Source: Mycobacterium syngnathidarum (GTDB lineage: Bacteria; Actinomycetota; Actinomycetes; Mycobacteriales; Mycobacteriaceae). From it: a stretch of DNA of 64,000 bases. A model generated the notes under the pieces. It was given only the letters and a program-made list of their open reading frames with translations, searched no databases and was not told the DNA's origin. The translations under genes and the position numbers were made by a program. The stretch lies in NCBI RefSeq assembly GCF_001942625.1, contig NZ_MLCL01000024.1:186001-250000 (forward strand), given 5' to 3'. Positions 37,162 through 45,242 of this stretch are shown here, piece by piece; within the stretch, counting starts at the first letter, position 1; each line of letters opens with the position of its first letter.

Positions 37162-38588
37162 GCCAACAACCCGGCGTTGTAATCGGCGACGAGGCTGCGG
37201 ACCGTCTCCTGGGCGCAGGACTTGTTGGTGCCGATGAATCCGGTCGGCCCGCGTTTGATCCACCCGGTGACGAACGCGCCCCGGACGCCCGGAACCCGAC
37301 CACCCTGGTGCGGCACCGTCGCCGTGGCATCGTCAAACGGCAACCCCGGCACCGGCCGCCCGCGATATCCGATGGAGGTCAGCACCAGACCGGCTTCGAT
37401 GACCCGTTGGAGCCCAGTCGATTTCACCCGCGTGGAGCCGTCGGGTGCAGCGATCAGCTCGTTGTGGACGAACTCGACACCTTCGGCGGCGCAGTCTCCG
37501 AGGATCGCGGTGGGCGACAACAGGTACTCGAGCACGACTCGGCGATTGCCCGCCCCGCGCGGCGCCGCACGCAAGATCGCGGCACGCGGGTCGGAGTCAG
37601 GCAGCGCCCGCAGATCTTCGTTGCGGACGACGACATCGACGCCGGGCGTCGAACACAGGCCGACGAGTTCGGGGACAGTGAACGCGGACTGTTCGATGCC
37701 GCGCCGGCCGGCCACGACCACCTCTTCGATCAAACTGCCGCGCAAGGCTTTCAGGGCATGCGGAGCGATGTCGGTGTCGGCGAGCCGGTCCGGGTCGATC
37801 GTGAGGAGACGCGCGACGTCGAGGGCGACGTTGCCGTTGCCGATCACGACCGCGCGTCGATGCGACAGGTCGAACCTGCGATCGGCGTGATCGGGATGAC
37901 CGTTGTACCAGGCGACGAACTCGGTGGCCGAGCTGACGCCGGGCAGGTCGATGCCGTCGATGTCGAGGCGGCGGTCGGTCGACGCGCCGACGGCGTAGAT
38001 GACGGCGTGATGCTCGTTCAGCAGGTCCTCATGGGTGATCTCACTGCCGACCTCGACGCCGAGGCGCATCTGCAAGCGCGGGTTGGCGGTGACGTGGTCG
38101 AACTGGTGTGTCACCCCGCGCGTCCGCTGGTGATCGGGTGCCACGCCGAACCGGGCCAAACCGTATGGCGTGGTGAGTCGTTCGTAGATCAAGACCAGGG
38201 CGCCGGGAATGGTCAGCACCTCTTCGGCGGCGTACATCGCGGCCGGGCCGGATCCGACGATCGCCACGCGCAGCTCGCCCGGGCGCACTTCAAGCGGCGG
38301 GACGACCGGAGCCAGGATCGGCCTCGGCCGGCGGGGTGTGGCGTAGAAATCGGCGTTGAGCGTGGCGAACACGTCTTCGTCGGCGGTCAGCTTGGTGTGC
38401 GGTTTGATCGCGTCCACCGGGCAGGCCGTCACGCACGCTCCGCAGTCGACGCATTCGACCGGGTCGACGTACAGCATCTGAGCGGTGTGGAAGTCCGGTT
38501 CGTCGGGTGTGGGGTGAATGCAGTTGACCGGGCAGGCATAGACGCACGAGGCGTCGCTGCAGCAGGACTGCGTGATGACGTGTGGCAT
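37158..38588 (-). CDS. Ferredoxin fused to NADPH-ferredoxin (adrenodoxin-type) reductase, FprB-like
   Basis: A 476-aa fusion. Residues 1-75 are a ferredoxin with two clusters of cysteines (CCSDASCVYACPVNC and CVDCGACVTACP), that is 7Fe/8Fe type. From about 105 follows an adrenodoxin-reductase-type flavoprotein with the FAD motif VAIVGSGPAAMYAAE and the NADPH motif VVIGNGNVALDVAR. It would pass electrons from NADPH through FAD to the fused Fe-S domain. M. tuberculosis FprB (575 aa as I recall) has an extra C-terminal part that is missing here; the protein ends at SLVADYNAGLLA. The ATG shares one base with the stop of the AurF-like gene, so the pair is coupled and the fusion probably reduces the diiron enzyme. 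Confidence 0.9.
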   Translation of the reverse strand: MPHVITQSCCSDASCVYACPVNCIHPTPDEPDFHTAQMLYVDPVECVDCGACVTACPVDAIKPHTKLTADEDVFATLNADFYATPRRPRPILAPVVPPLEVRPGELRVAIVGSGPAAMYAAEEVLTIPGALVLIYERLTTPYGLARFGVAPDHQRTRGVTHQFDHVTANPRLQMRLGVEVGSEITHEDLLNEHHAVIYAVGASTDRRLDIDGIDLPGVSSATEFVAWYNGHPDHADRRFDLSHRRAVVIGNGNVALDVARLLTIDPDRLADTDIAPHALKALRGSLIEEVVVAGRRGIEQSAFTVPELVGLCSTPGVDVVVRNEDLRALPDSDPRAAILRAAPRGAGNRRVVLEYLLSPTAILGDCAAEGVEFVHNELIAAPDGSTRVKSTGLQRVIEAGLVLTSIGYRGRPVPGLPFDDATATVPHQGGRVPGVRGAFVTGWIKRGPTGFIGTNKSCAQETVRSLVADYNAGLLA

Positions 38589-39580
38589 CAGGGCAGGGCA
38601 ACCGCTTCGCGGTCGGGCACACCGCGGTAGCGGGCCGCCTCACCGTCGATCCCGCAACGCTTCCACATCCACCGGCCGACCCGGTTCATCAAGCCGAGTT
38701 CTTCGCTCAGGGAACGCATCTCACCGAAGTAACCGGCGAGGATCTTGCGGGAGTGCGGGCTGCGCCAGAACGCGTCCTTGATCACCGCGCGCGGAATGCC
38801 GAAGTCCTGACCGAACGACTTCGGCGGGGCCACGATCTCGTGCGCGAGCCAGCGCAGGGTGAGCGGGAAGGCGACGCACGCGAAGGCCTTCATCCGCCAA
38901 GATCGTTCCGGCATATGGGTCTTGAGGAACTCATGCGCCCAGGAGATGTGGCGGGCCTCTTCGGCGATGTGGATCTGCATGGTCCGCAGCACCGCGGGCG
39001 GAATGTTGGCACCCTCGCGGATCAGCCCCTTCTGGAAATGATCGATCGGCTCCTCGCCGGCCAGGATTCCCGCCATGAATGCCGTGGGGGAGTACTGGCC
39101 GACCAGGCCGATGTAGGGCGACAGGCGGCGGAACAGCGGCCGCATGCCCGGCACGTCCACGCCGCTGCGGTTGACCAGTTCCTGGAACATCTGAATGTGG
39201 TTGCACTCCTCGGTCATCTCGTGCAACGCATAGCGGAACTCGGGGGAGTTGTTGGGCAGCTTCATGATGAACGCCATCAATCCGCGGATCAGGATGCTTT
39301 CGAAGGCCGCGCCGACCTTCACCGAGTTCAGCGTCCGCCAGCGGCCGATCTCGATCTGGCGAGCCAGCGGCTGGGCTTGATACCAGGCGGTGGCGCCGAG
39401 CGGATCGACGTGTGGTGAGAGCACCCACCGTGGATCGTCGAGGTCGATCGCCAACTCGGGGGAGTCCCACGCGATGTCCAGGTACGGGTCGAAGCGGCGG
39501 CGCACCGAACCCGCGGACAGCGTCTGCAACAGGTCCTGGTAATCCGCATCCAGTGGTGCGGCAGGCGAGGTAGAAGCCAT
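38588..39580 (-). CDS. AurF-type diiron oxygenase
   Basis: A 330-aa protein of the AurF/p-aminobenzoate N-oxygenase family, ferritin-like diiron enzymes. Two iron-binding helices are visible: EMTEECNHIQMFQEL (ExxxH) and HIAEEARHISWAHEF (EExxH). Further ligands are likely in GAAFES and in the first helix. Such enzymes use O2 and external electrons to oxidise amines or acyl chains. The downstream ferredoxin-reductase fusion is the probable electron donor (inference from the 1-bp overlap). ATG 39580 is preceded by GGGGG; a 27-bp palindrome lies immediately upstream. Confidence 0.87.
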   Translation of the reverse strand: MASTSPAAPLDADYQDLLQTLSAGSVRRRFDPYLDIAWDSPELAIDLDDPRWVLSPHVDPLGATAWYQAQPLARQIEIGRWRTLNSVKVGAAFESILIRGLMAFIMKLPNNSPEFRYALHEMTEECNHIQMFQELVNRSGVDVPGMRPLFRRLSPYIGLVGQYSPTAFMAGILAGEEPIDHFQKGLIREGANIPPAVLRTMQIHIAEEARHISWAHEFLKTHMPERSWRMKAFACVAFPLTLRWLAHEIVAPPKSFGQDFGIPRAVIKDAFWRSPHSRKILAGYFGEMRSLSEELGLMNRVGRWMWKRCGIDGEAARYRGVPDREAVALP

Positions 39581-39589
39581 GGCCCCCAA

Positions 39590-39616
39590 TTTACCGGGAC
39601 TTTATGTCTCGGTAAA
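39590..39616. promoter_or_regulatory. Inverted repeat operator upstream of the AurF-reductase operon
   Basis: TTTACCGGGAC (39590-39600) and GTCTCGGTAAA (39606-39616) are complementary with one mismatch around TTTAT. It ends 9 bp before the AurF gene start and fits a TetR-family site. The TetR encoded at 36439-37161 is the nearest candidate regulator. The repeat also lies between two minus-strand genes, so a terminator role for the upstream gene at 39635 is an alternative. Confidence 0.55.
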
Positions 39617-39634
39617 TACCGGTCTTTTTGCGGA

Positions 39635-40117
39635 CTAGGGGTGGTAGGGCACGCCGACCGCGCGGAACACGTACTCGGACCCGACGTCGAAGGCCAGCGA
39701 TCGGCGCGGCAGCGACGCGAGAACGTCGGCCGGTATCTCGGTCTTGTAGTGCAACGACAGCTGGCCGCGGCAGCGTCGGTCGATCTGGGCCACATCGGCG
39801 GTGAGCGTGAGCCCGGCCGGGTCGAGCTCGGCGTGTACCGCACCGACCTGCGGCGCCGACCACGGTTGGTCGATGCTGCGACCGGCAAGCTTGGGCAGGG
39901 TGGACATCGTGGCCAGCGCGCGGTAGTTGGTCAGCACCAGCGCACCGGCATAGCTCGCGACGCTGCCTGCCGACCGCTTACCCGGGATCGTTCCGCTGAA
40001 ACGCCTGGTCACTGGGACGTACTTGGCGAGAAACACGATGCCTTCGGCCTCGGCTTCGGCTCGTAGACCCTCCGGCAGAGCGCCGATGTGCATCAGCTTT
40101 CGCAGGATCAGTGCCAT
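39635..40117 (-). CDS. Conserved hypothetical protein
   Basis: A 160-aa protein without recognisable catalytic motif, signal peptide or membrane segment. The sequence alternates short beta-like strands (LVLTNYRALATM, GLTLTADVAQID, GQLSLHYKTEIP), suggesting a compact all-beta domain. The central tract SYAGALVLTNYRALA has the look of PH-like domain proteins, but this is only an impression. ATG 40117 is used. The gene is divergent from the PAP2 gene (58-bp gap) and upstream of the AurF operon on the same strand. Confidence 0.7.
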   Translation of the reverse strand: MALILRKLMHIGALPEGLRAEAEAEGIVFLAKYVPVTRRFSGTIPGKRSAGSVASYAGALVLTNYRALATMSTLPKLAGRSIDQPWSAPQVGAVHAELDPAGLTLTADVAQIDRRCRGQLSLHYKTEIPADVLASLPRRSLAFDVGSEYVFRAVGVPYHP

Positions 40118-40175
40118 GTCTTCGACGGTAGCGCGCGAAAGTGGCAAATCGGTTGGAGCTGGTAGAGATGATCTG

Positions 40176-40850
40176 GTGAAAACCCGAGACCGGTGGCTGA
40201 TCGTGAGCGCGGTAGCGGCCTTCGCGGTCTACCTCGCGCTGTGGATCGGCTACGAGATGCAGTGGACGTGGCTGGCCGATCTCGACACGGCTGGGCTGGA
40301 CCGTCCCTACCACTACGGCGCGGCGCACCCCGCCTGGGTGACGGCATGGGACGTGTTCTGCACGGTGCTGGGCCCCTTCATGTTCCGGTTGCTGACGGCG
40401 GTGCTGATCGTCGTCGCACTGCTGCGGCGACAGCGGCGCATCGCGCTGTTCCTGTTCCTGACCATCGAGCTCAGCGCACTGACAACCGAGCTGGCCAAGT
40501 TTCTGGTGGACCGTCCGCGCCCGGCCACCGCAATGGTGCACGCGTTGTCGACCTCGTTCCCGTCCGGGCATGCGCTTGGCGTGTTGGTGTCCGTGCTGGC
40601 GCTGTTGGCCGTGGCCTGGCCGGCGATCCGCCCCCCGCTGCGGGTCTGGTGGATCGCGGTCGGAGTCCTGGTCGTCGCCGCGATCGGGGTGGGGCGCGTG
40701 GTACTCAACGTCCACCATCCCTCGGACGTCGTGGCCGGCTGGGCCTTGGGCTACGTCTGGTTCGTGGCGGTCTACCTGCTGTGCCCGCCGTTGCCGACAA
40801 CCGTCACGGCAGCGGACGAAATACCGGCAGCGCCCGGTAGCGCACGCTGA
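40176..40850 (+). CDS. PAP2-family membrane phosphatase
   Basis: A 224-aa integral membrane phosphatase of the PAP2 superfamily. The three active-site motifs are present: KFLVDRPRP, SFPSGHALG and RVVLNVHHPSDV. Five to six hydrophobic helices surround them (for example VSAVAAFAVYLALWIGY and LLTAVLIVVALL). It probably removes phosphate from a lipid such as phosphatidic acid, polyprenyl pyrophosphate or decaprenyl-phosphoribose. GTG 40176 is the first start after the divergent gene. The final 47 bp overlap the convergent PAP2-lipid-kinase gene, which is a second protein with the same fold. Confidence 0.85.
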   Translation: MKTRDRWLIVSAVAAFAVYLALWIGYEMQWTWLADLDTAGLDRPYHYGAAHPAWVTAWDVFCTVLGPFMFRLLTAVLIVVALLRRQRRIALFLFLTIELSALTTELAKFLVDRPRPATAMVHALSTSFPSGHALGVLVSVLALLAVAWPAIRPPLRVWWIAVGVLVVAAIGVGRVVLNVHHPSDVVAGWALGYVWFVAVYLLCPPLPTTVTAADEIPAAPGSAR

Positions 40851-42267
40851 AGGTGGCCTCGCTCAGTGCCTCGCCGACTTCGCCGTCATGGGCCACGGTG
40901 GTGGGCCCGTCGACGGCGACGAACCGGAACTCCGGCACCTGCAATTCGTGGTACAGCGGGCTGCGTTCCAGCCGGCCCAGCGCCACCGCCGTCGCGATGC
41001 GCAGCCGGCTCAACCGCCGGCCGGTCTCCAGGATCCGTACGTCGATCAGGCCGTCGTCGAGTCGCGGGCGCTGAGACGGGGCGAATCCGGACGGGAAGTA
41101 CGTCGAGTTGCCCAGAAAGAACAACTCGGTTTCAAGGGTCTTGTCGTCGTAGCTGATTCGGACCGGGGCCTCCCGGCGCAGGGTCAGATACAGCGCGTAC
41201 ATGCCGGCCAACCGCTTGCCCATCCGGCGTTCGAGCTTCTCGCGCGTCCGCACGTACTTCGGATAGGCGCCGATGCTGGCGGTGTTGATCACCATGCGTT
41301 CCTCGTTGAGGCAGACCAGGTCGACGTAAGCCGCCGAGCCGTCGGCGATCGCATTGACGGTGCGGCCCACCGAATCGCAACCGATGTCCTTGGCGAAGTG
41401 GTTGAACGTCCCGCCGGGGAACACCGCCAGCGGCACCCCCGCCTCGACGGCGATGCCCGCCGCGCACGCCACCGTGCCGTCGCCGCCACCCACCGCGAGC
41501 ACGTCGGTACGGGCGGCCGTCTCCCGCAACACCGCCTCGATGTCGTCGTCATCGGAGAGCTCGATGATCTCGGTGCGCGGCAGGGCCTTTCGGACATCGT
41601 CGATGATGCGGGCGCCGGTTCCGTCGCCGGAGGCCGGGTTGATGACGAGTGCGACACCGGCGCCGTCGGGTCGCGGCTCGGTGCGGAATCGCAGCGGCTC
41701 GGAGCGGGGCAGTGTGGCGGCCGGGATGGTGGGGACGATGCGGGCGCCGAGGACGGCGATCGCCGCGCCGATGCCGAACCCGGCGAACACGTCACCGGGA
41801 TAGTGCGCGCCGGTGGCGACCCGGGACAGGCCGACCAGGCCTGCCAGTAGGGCCAGCGGCAGGCCGGCCGACGCGGACTCCAGTCCCACACCCACCGCGA
41901 AGGCCGCCGCGCTCGCGGAGTGCCCTGACGGCAGCGAAGGCGAGGTCGGGACGCGTCGCGTGCGACGCGCGAGGGGGATCAGGGTGCGGTCCGGGCGAGG
42001 CCGCCGCCAGATCCGCTTGGCCACCTGGTTGGTGATCAGACTGGTCACCGCCAGGCTGACCACACCGCGCGCGGCACCGCGTCGCGCCGATACGGTGCCC
42101 AGCGCGCCCATCGCGGCGGCGATGGCGAGCCACAGCTTGGAATGGTCTGCGGCCCTGGTCAGCCCGGGCATCACGGTGTCCAGTAGCGGGCTGGGTGACT
42201 CAGCTACCGCCTCGAAGACCTCACGGTCCAGCGTTCCCAGTCCTTTGCCGATCGCGCGCACGTCCAT
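40804..42267 (-). CDS. PAP2 phosphatase fused to diacylglycerol/sphingosine-type lipid kinase
   Basis: A 487-aa two-domain protein. Residues about 1-185 are a membrane PAP2 domain with KRIWRRPRPDR, PSLPSGHSAS and RVATGAHYPGDV. From about residue 205 follows a DAGK/LCB5-type catalytic domain with VALVINPASGDG, VLAVGGGDGTV and FPGGTFNHFAKD. Such fusions are known in actinobacteria; the domains would dephosphorylate and phosphorylate lipid substrates. ATG 42267 is chosen because the longer frame runs through the divergent transpeptidase gene. The tail overlaps the convergent stand-alone PAP2 gene. Confidence 0.88.
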   Translation of the reverse strand: MDVRAIGKGLGTLDREVFEAVAESPSPLLDTVMPGLTRAADHSKLWLAIAAAMGALGTVSARRGAARGVVSLAVTSLITNQVAKRIWRRPRPDRTLIPLARRTRRVPTSPSLPSGHSASAAAFAVGVGLESASAGLPLALLAGLVGLSRVATGAHYPGDVFAGFGIGAAIAVLGARIVPTIPAATLPRSEPLRFRTEPRPDGAGVALVINPASGDGTGARIIDDVRKALPRTEIIELSDDDDIEAVLRETAARTDVLAVGGGDGTVACAAGIAVEAGVPLAVFPGGTFNHFAKDIGCDSVGRTVNAIADGSAAYVDLVCLNEERMVINTASIGAYPKYVRTREKLERRMGKRLAGMYALYLTLRREAPVRISYDDKTLETELFFLGNSTYFPSGFAPSQRPRLDDGLIDVRILETGRRLSRLRIATAVALGRLERSPLYHELQVPEFRFVAVDGPTTVAHDGEVGEALSEATFSVRYRALPVFRPLP

Positions 42268-42345
42268 GGCGCCAACGTAGCCGTCGCGACCGGATCGTGC
42301 TCCTAGCTTTATCCGGCTGAGAGGGACGGCAGCGACGATGGACGG

Positions 42346-42999
42346 ATGCGCCGACTGCTCGTTCTGCTGTGCGCGGGGGTGCTGGCCCTGGCATGCGCAC
42401 CTACCGCTGGCGCGGTCGACCCACCATGGTTCGCCTCCTCGGTCGGCAACGCGACCCAGGTGATTTCGGTTGTCGGCGTGGGTGGTTCGAAGGCCAAGAT
42501 GGATGTTTGGCAACGTGGCCCCGCTGGTTGGCAGCCGGTGGGCGCGGGGATCGACGCCAACGTCGGTGCAAACGGGATGGCGCCGCAAACCCATGACGGC
42601 GAAATGAAAACGCCCATGGGCATTTTCACGCTCGACTTCGCCTTCGGCACTGCACCGAATCCCGGCGGTGGGCTTCAGTACGTCCAGGTCACGCCCGACC
42701 ATTGGTGGGACGGCGACATGAAGAGCCCGACCTACAACACCATGCAGGTCTGCAAGAAGGCGCAGTGTCCGTTCAACACCGACCCGAGCAGCGGGACGGA
42801 GAACCTGCACATCCCCCAGTACAAACACGCTGTGGTGATGGGCGTCAACAAGGCGCGGGTGCCGGGCAACGGTGGGGCGTTCTTCGTACACACCACCGAC
42901 GGCGGACCGACAGCCGGCTGCGTCGCGATCGACGACGCCACCCTGGTGAAGATCATGCAGTGGCTACGGCCCGGCGCCGTGATCGCTGTCGCCAAATAG
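42346..42999 (+). CDS. Secreted L,D-transpeptidase-like (YkuD-fold) protein
   Basis: A 217-aa exported protein with a signal peptide (MRRLLVLLCAGVLALACAPTAGA, cleavage near residue 24). The active-site tract HTTDGGPTAGCVAID (His182, Cys192) fits the YkuD Hx(~10)GC pattern, here with TAGC in place of SHGC. The preceding MKTPMGIFTL is also typical of this fold. The protein is closer to the YkuD-like family without ErfK-type extra domains. It may cross-link or trim peptidoglycan. There is an alternative signal reading as a lipoprotein at LACAPT. Confidence 0.82.
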   Translation: MRRLLVLLCAGVLALACAPTAGAVDPPWFASSVGNATQVISVVGVGGSKAKMDVWQRGPAGWQPVGAGIDANVGANGMAPQTHDGEMKTPMGIFTLDFAFGTAPNPGGGLQYVQVTPDHWWDGDMKSPTYNTMQVCKKAQCPFNTDPSSGTENLHIPQYKHAVVMGVNKARVPGNGGAFFVHTTDGGPTAGCVAIDDATLVKIMQWLRPGAVIAVAK

Positions 43000-43002
43000 C
43001 CG

Positions 43003-43470
43003 TCAAATATTCAGGGCCGCACCGGGTTCCAGGTTGAAGTTGAGGCCCTCCAGCGACAGGGTGGCATCGTAGGTGCGGTCGTAGCCGGTGGCGCTGATTT
43101 TCCAGCCGTCGGCGGTACGGCGGTAGCGGTCGTGGTAGAACGCCGAGCCGAACAGCATGAAGTTCATGCTCGGCACGATCACCCGGTCCTGCAGGTACCA
43201 GGTGGCGGTGGCCTCGTCGCCGTCGACTTCGATCTCCGGGTGCGCGACGCGATGCTCGGTGATCACCTCCGGACCCAACGAGCTCTTCATGTACTCCACC
43301 AGAGAGTCGCGGTCGGTGAAGTGCAGCGTCTTACCCATGGACTGCCCGTAGTCACCGGCGATGTCCTCGGTGAGAGTGTCGGCGAACTCGTCCCAGTACT
43401 TGGTGTCCAGGGCACGCAGGTACCGGTACTTGACTCGTTCGATGTCGTCGATGTCACCCATGCCCGACAT
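43003..43470 (-). CDS. SnoaL/NTF2-like protein
   Basis: A 155-aa protein of the NTF2-like (SnoaL) superfamily. It has an N-terminal helix DIDDIERVKYRYLRALDTKYWDEF, a strand/helix set DYVxx-like tract (LTEDIAGDYG), and a C-terminal beta sheet (ATATWYLQDRVIV, FYHDRYRRTADGWKIS). Members are cone-shaped enzymes (isomerases, dehydratases) or small-molecule binders. ATG 43470 is used; ATG 43461 is possible. It converges with the transpeptidase gene, with a gap of 3 bp. The reaction is unknown. Confidence 0.82.
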   Translation of the reverse strand: MSGMGDIDDIERVKYRYLRALDTKYWDEFADTLTEDIAGDYGQSMGKTLHFTDRDSLVEYMKSSLGPEVITEHRVAHPEIEVDGDEATATWYLQDRVIVPSMNFMLFGSAFYHDRYRRTADGWKISATGYDRTYDATLSLEGLNFNLEPGAALNI

Positions 43471-43500
43471 TGGAGCACACCGGCCGCGGCGGGTGTGACG

Positions 43501-45003
43501 CTATGCCGAACGCGTCAGGTCGCGCGTGGCCGGCCCCTCGATCAAGGTGCCGTCCGGAGCGAAGCGGGAGCCGTGCAGCGGACAGTCCCAGGACTTGTCG
43601 GCGTCGTTCCAGTTCACGATGCCGCCCAGATGGGGGCATACCGGCGAGACCGTGCGTTCCACTCCGTCGACCACGCTGTGTGCCTCCAGGTGCCACGGCG
43701 GCCCGGTCACGACGCCGCAGTCCTCGGACGCCGTGGCGCCCATCCGGGTCACCGGGGCGATCCAGCCCTTGGCGAGGTTGAATCCGACGGCCAGGTTGGC
43801 CTGTGCCGCAGTGGCGAGACCCGACAGTTCGTGCGGGCTCCAGCTCGCGAAGGCCTCCGCCCAGTCCATTCGACCGCCCAGGAGACGCCCGGCCAACGCC
43901 AGCGCCGCGGCCACCCCGTTCGTCATTCCCCATTTGTCGAAACCCGTTGCCACCAAGATCTCGTCGTGACCCGGAAGAATCGGGCCGACGTAGGGCAGGG
44001 CATCGACCGGCGTGTAGTCCTGCGCCGACCAGAAGTGGGTTTGGACAGCGCCGGGCCAGTGCAGCTTGGCCCAGGAGGACAGTTCGTCGATGGATGCCGC
44101 CGGGTCGCTGCTCCGCCCCACGGGATGGCCGGCCCCGCCGACGATGAGCAGCTCGCCGTCGTCAGTGGGAACCGAACGTGTTGAGCGGGTAGGTGAATCG
44201 GCCGAGATGAACATCCCCCGGGTGATGTTGCCCGGTACCCGGAACGCCATGCAGTACGACCGGTGGGGAGTCACTCGGGCGAAAAAGCCGCCGCGGTCCA
44301 GGATCGGAATGCCGGTGGCCAGCACGCACCGTGTTGCTCGGACTTCGGCCGTGTCGTCCGTGCTGGTCTGCACCTGGAGTTTGAGGCGAGCGCCGTCGTG
44401 GCTGACGTGTTGCACCCGCGCTCCTTCGACCAGCCGTGCTCCGCGCTCGTGAAGTTCGGCGATCAGGCTGTCCAGGAACGGCATCGGGTCGAATTGGGCT
44501 TGATCGGCCAGTCGTACACCGCCGTGAAACGGGAAGGGCACGTCGGCCTCGTCGACCCACTCGGCAGCCAGTCCTGCGGACTGGCAGGCCTCCAGTTCGG
44601 CCTGGGCTTTGGCGACGCCACCTGCCGACTGCGCGTAGGTGTAGGCATCCTCACGCTGAAGGCTGATCTCGCGCTGTGCGCAGTAATCGATCAGCCACTG
44701 TTGGCCTTCCAGATTGCCCTGCGCGTACTGCCGGGCCACCTTCTGCGAATGCTTGCCCATGATCTCGGTCATCCGGTTGCCTTGCAGCAGGCTGATCTTC
44801 GCGGTGGTGTTGCCGGTCGCGCCGGCCCCCGCCGTGCGTGCCTCGAGGACCAGGACGTCCTGTCCGGCCCGGGCCAGCAGTACAGCGGTGACCAAGCCGG
44901 TGATCCCGGCGCCGACCACGACGACGTCCGCGCTCCGCTCGACCTCGGTGAGAGTGGGCGCTATTCGGTGCTCGGGACGGTCGGCAAGCCAGAGGGATGT
45001 CAT
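43501..45003 (-). CDS. FAD-dependent oxidoreductase with C-terminal Rieske [2Fe-2S] domain
   Basis: A 500-aa fusion. The N-terminal DAO-type domain has the FAD motif VVVVGAGITGLVTAVLLARAG near residue 27. It continues through a substrate domain to about 385. The C-terminal ~90 residues are a Rieske domain with CPHLGG (Cys456, His458) and CPLHGSRF (Cys474, His477). Similar proteins occur in Bacillus and actinobacteria, but the substrate is not established. The chain has no signal peptide. The gene is divergent from the Hsp70-like gene across a 239-bp gap. Confidence 0.87.
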   Translation of the reverse strand: MTSLWLADRPEHRIAPTLTEVERSADVVVVGAGITGLVTAVLLARAGQDVLVLEARTAGAGATGNTTAKISLLQGNRMTEIMGKHSQKVARQYAQGNLEGQQWLIDYCAQREISLQREDAYTYAQSAGGVAKAQAELEACQSAGLAAEWVDEADVPFPFHGGVRLADQAQFDPMPFLDSLIAELHERGARLVEGARVQHVSHDGARLKLQVQTSTDDTAEVRATRCVLATGIPILDRGGFFARVTPHRSYCMAFRVPGNITRGMFISADSPTRSTRSVPTDDGELLIVGGAGHPVGRSSDPAASIDELSSWAKLHWPGAVQTHFWSAQDYTPVDALPYVGPILPGHDEILVATGFDKWGMTNGVAAALALAGRLLGGRMDWAEAFASWSPHELSGLATAAQANLAVGFNLAKGWIAPVTRMGATASEDCGVVTGPPWHLEAHSVVDGVERTVSPVCPHLGGIVNWNDADKSWDCPLHGSRFAPDGTLIEGPATRDLTRSA

Positions 45004-45242
45004 GGTGGTCGCTGTACCCGTGCTCGGGGAAGCTAAACGCTCACCGAGTGGGCCGAGCAGTTGCCGCGACCGTCGGGCGTGCGTTGTCGACGGTGGTCAT
45101 CACGAACGCGGTGTCGGTTCCGCTGTTGCCCGGGCGCGGGTGCGCGAATACGCCGGGCATGGGTACCGGTGTTCGGGCACTGAGCCCCCTGCGGAGTGTC
45201 GGTGGGCCCCGGCGCCGCGCGGCGGCTATCGTGGCGGGCGTT

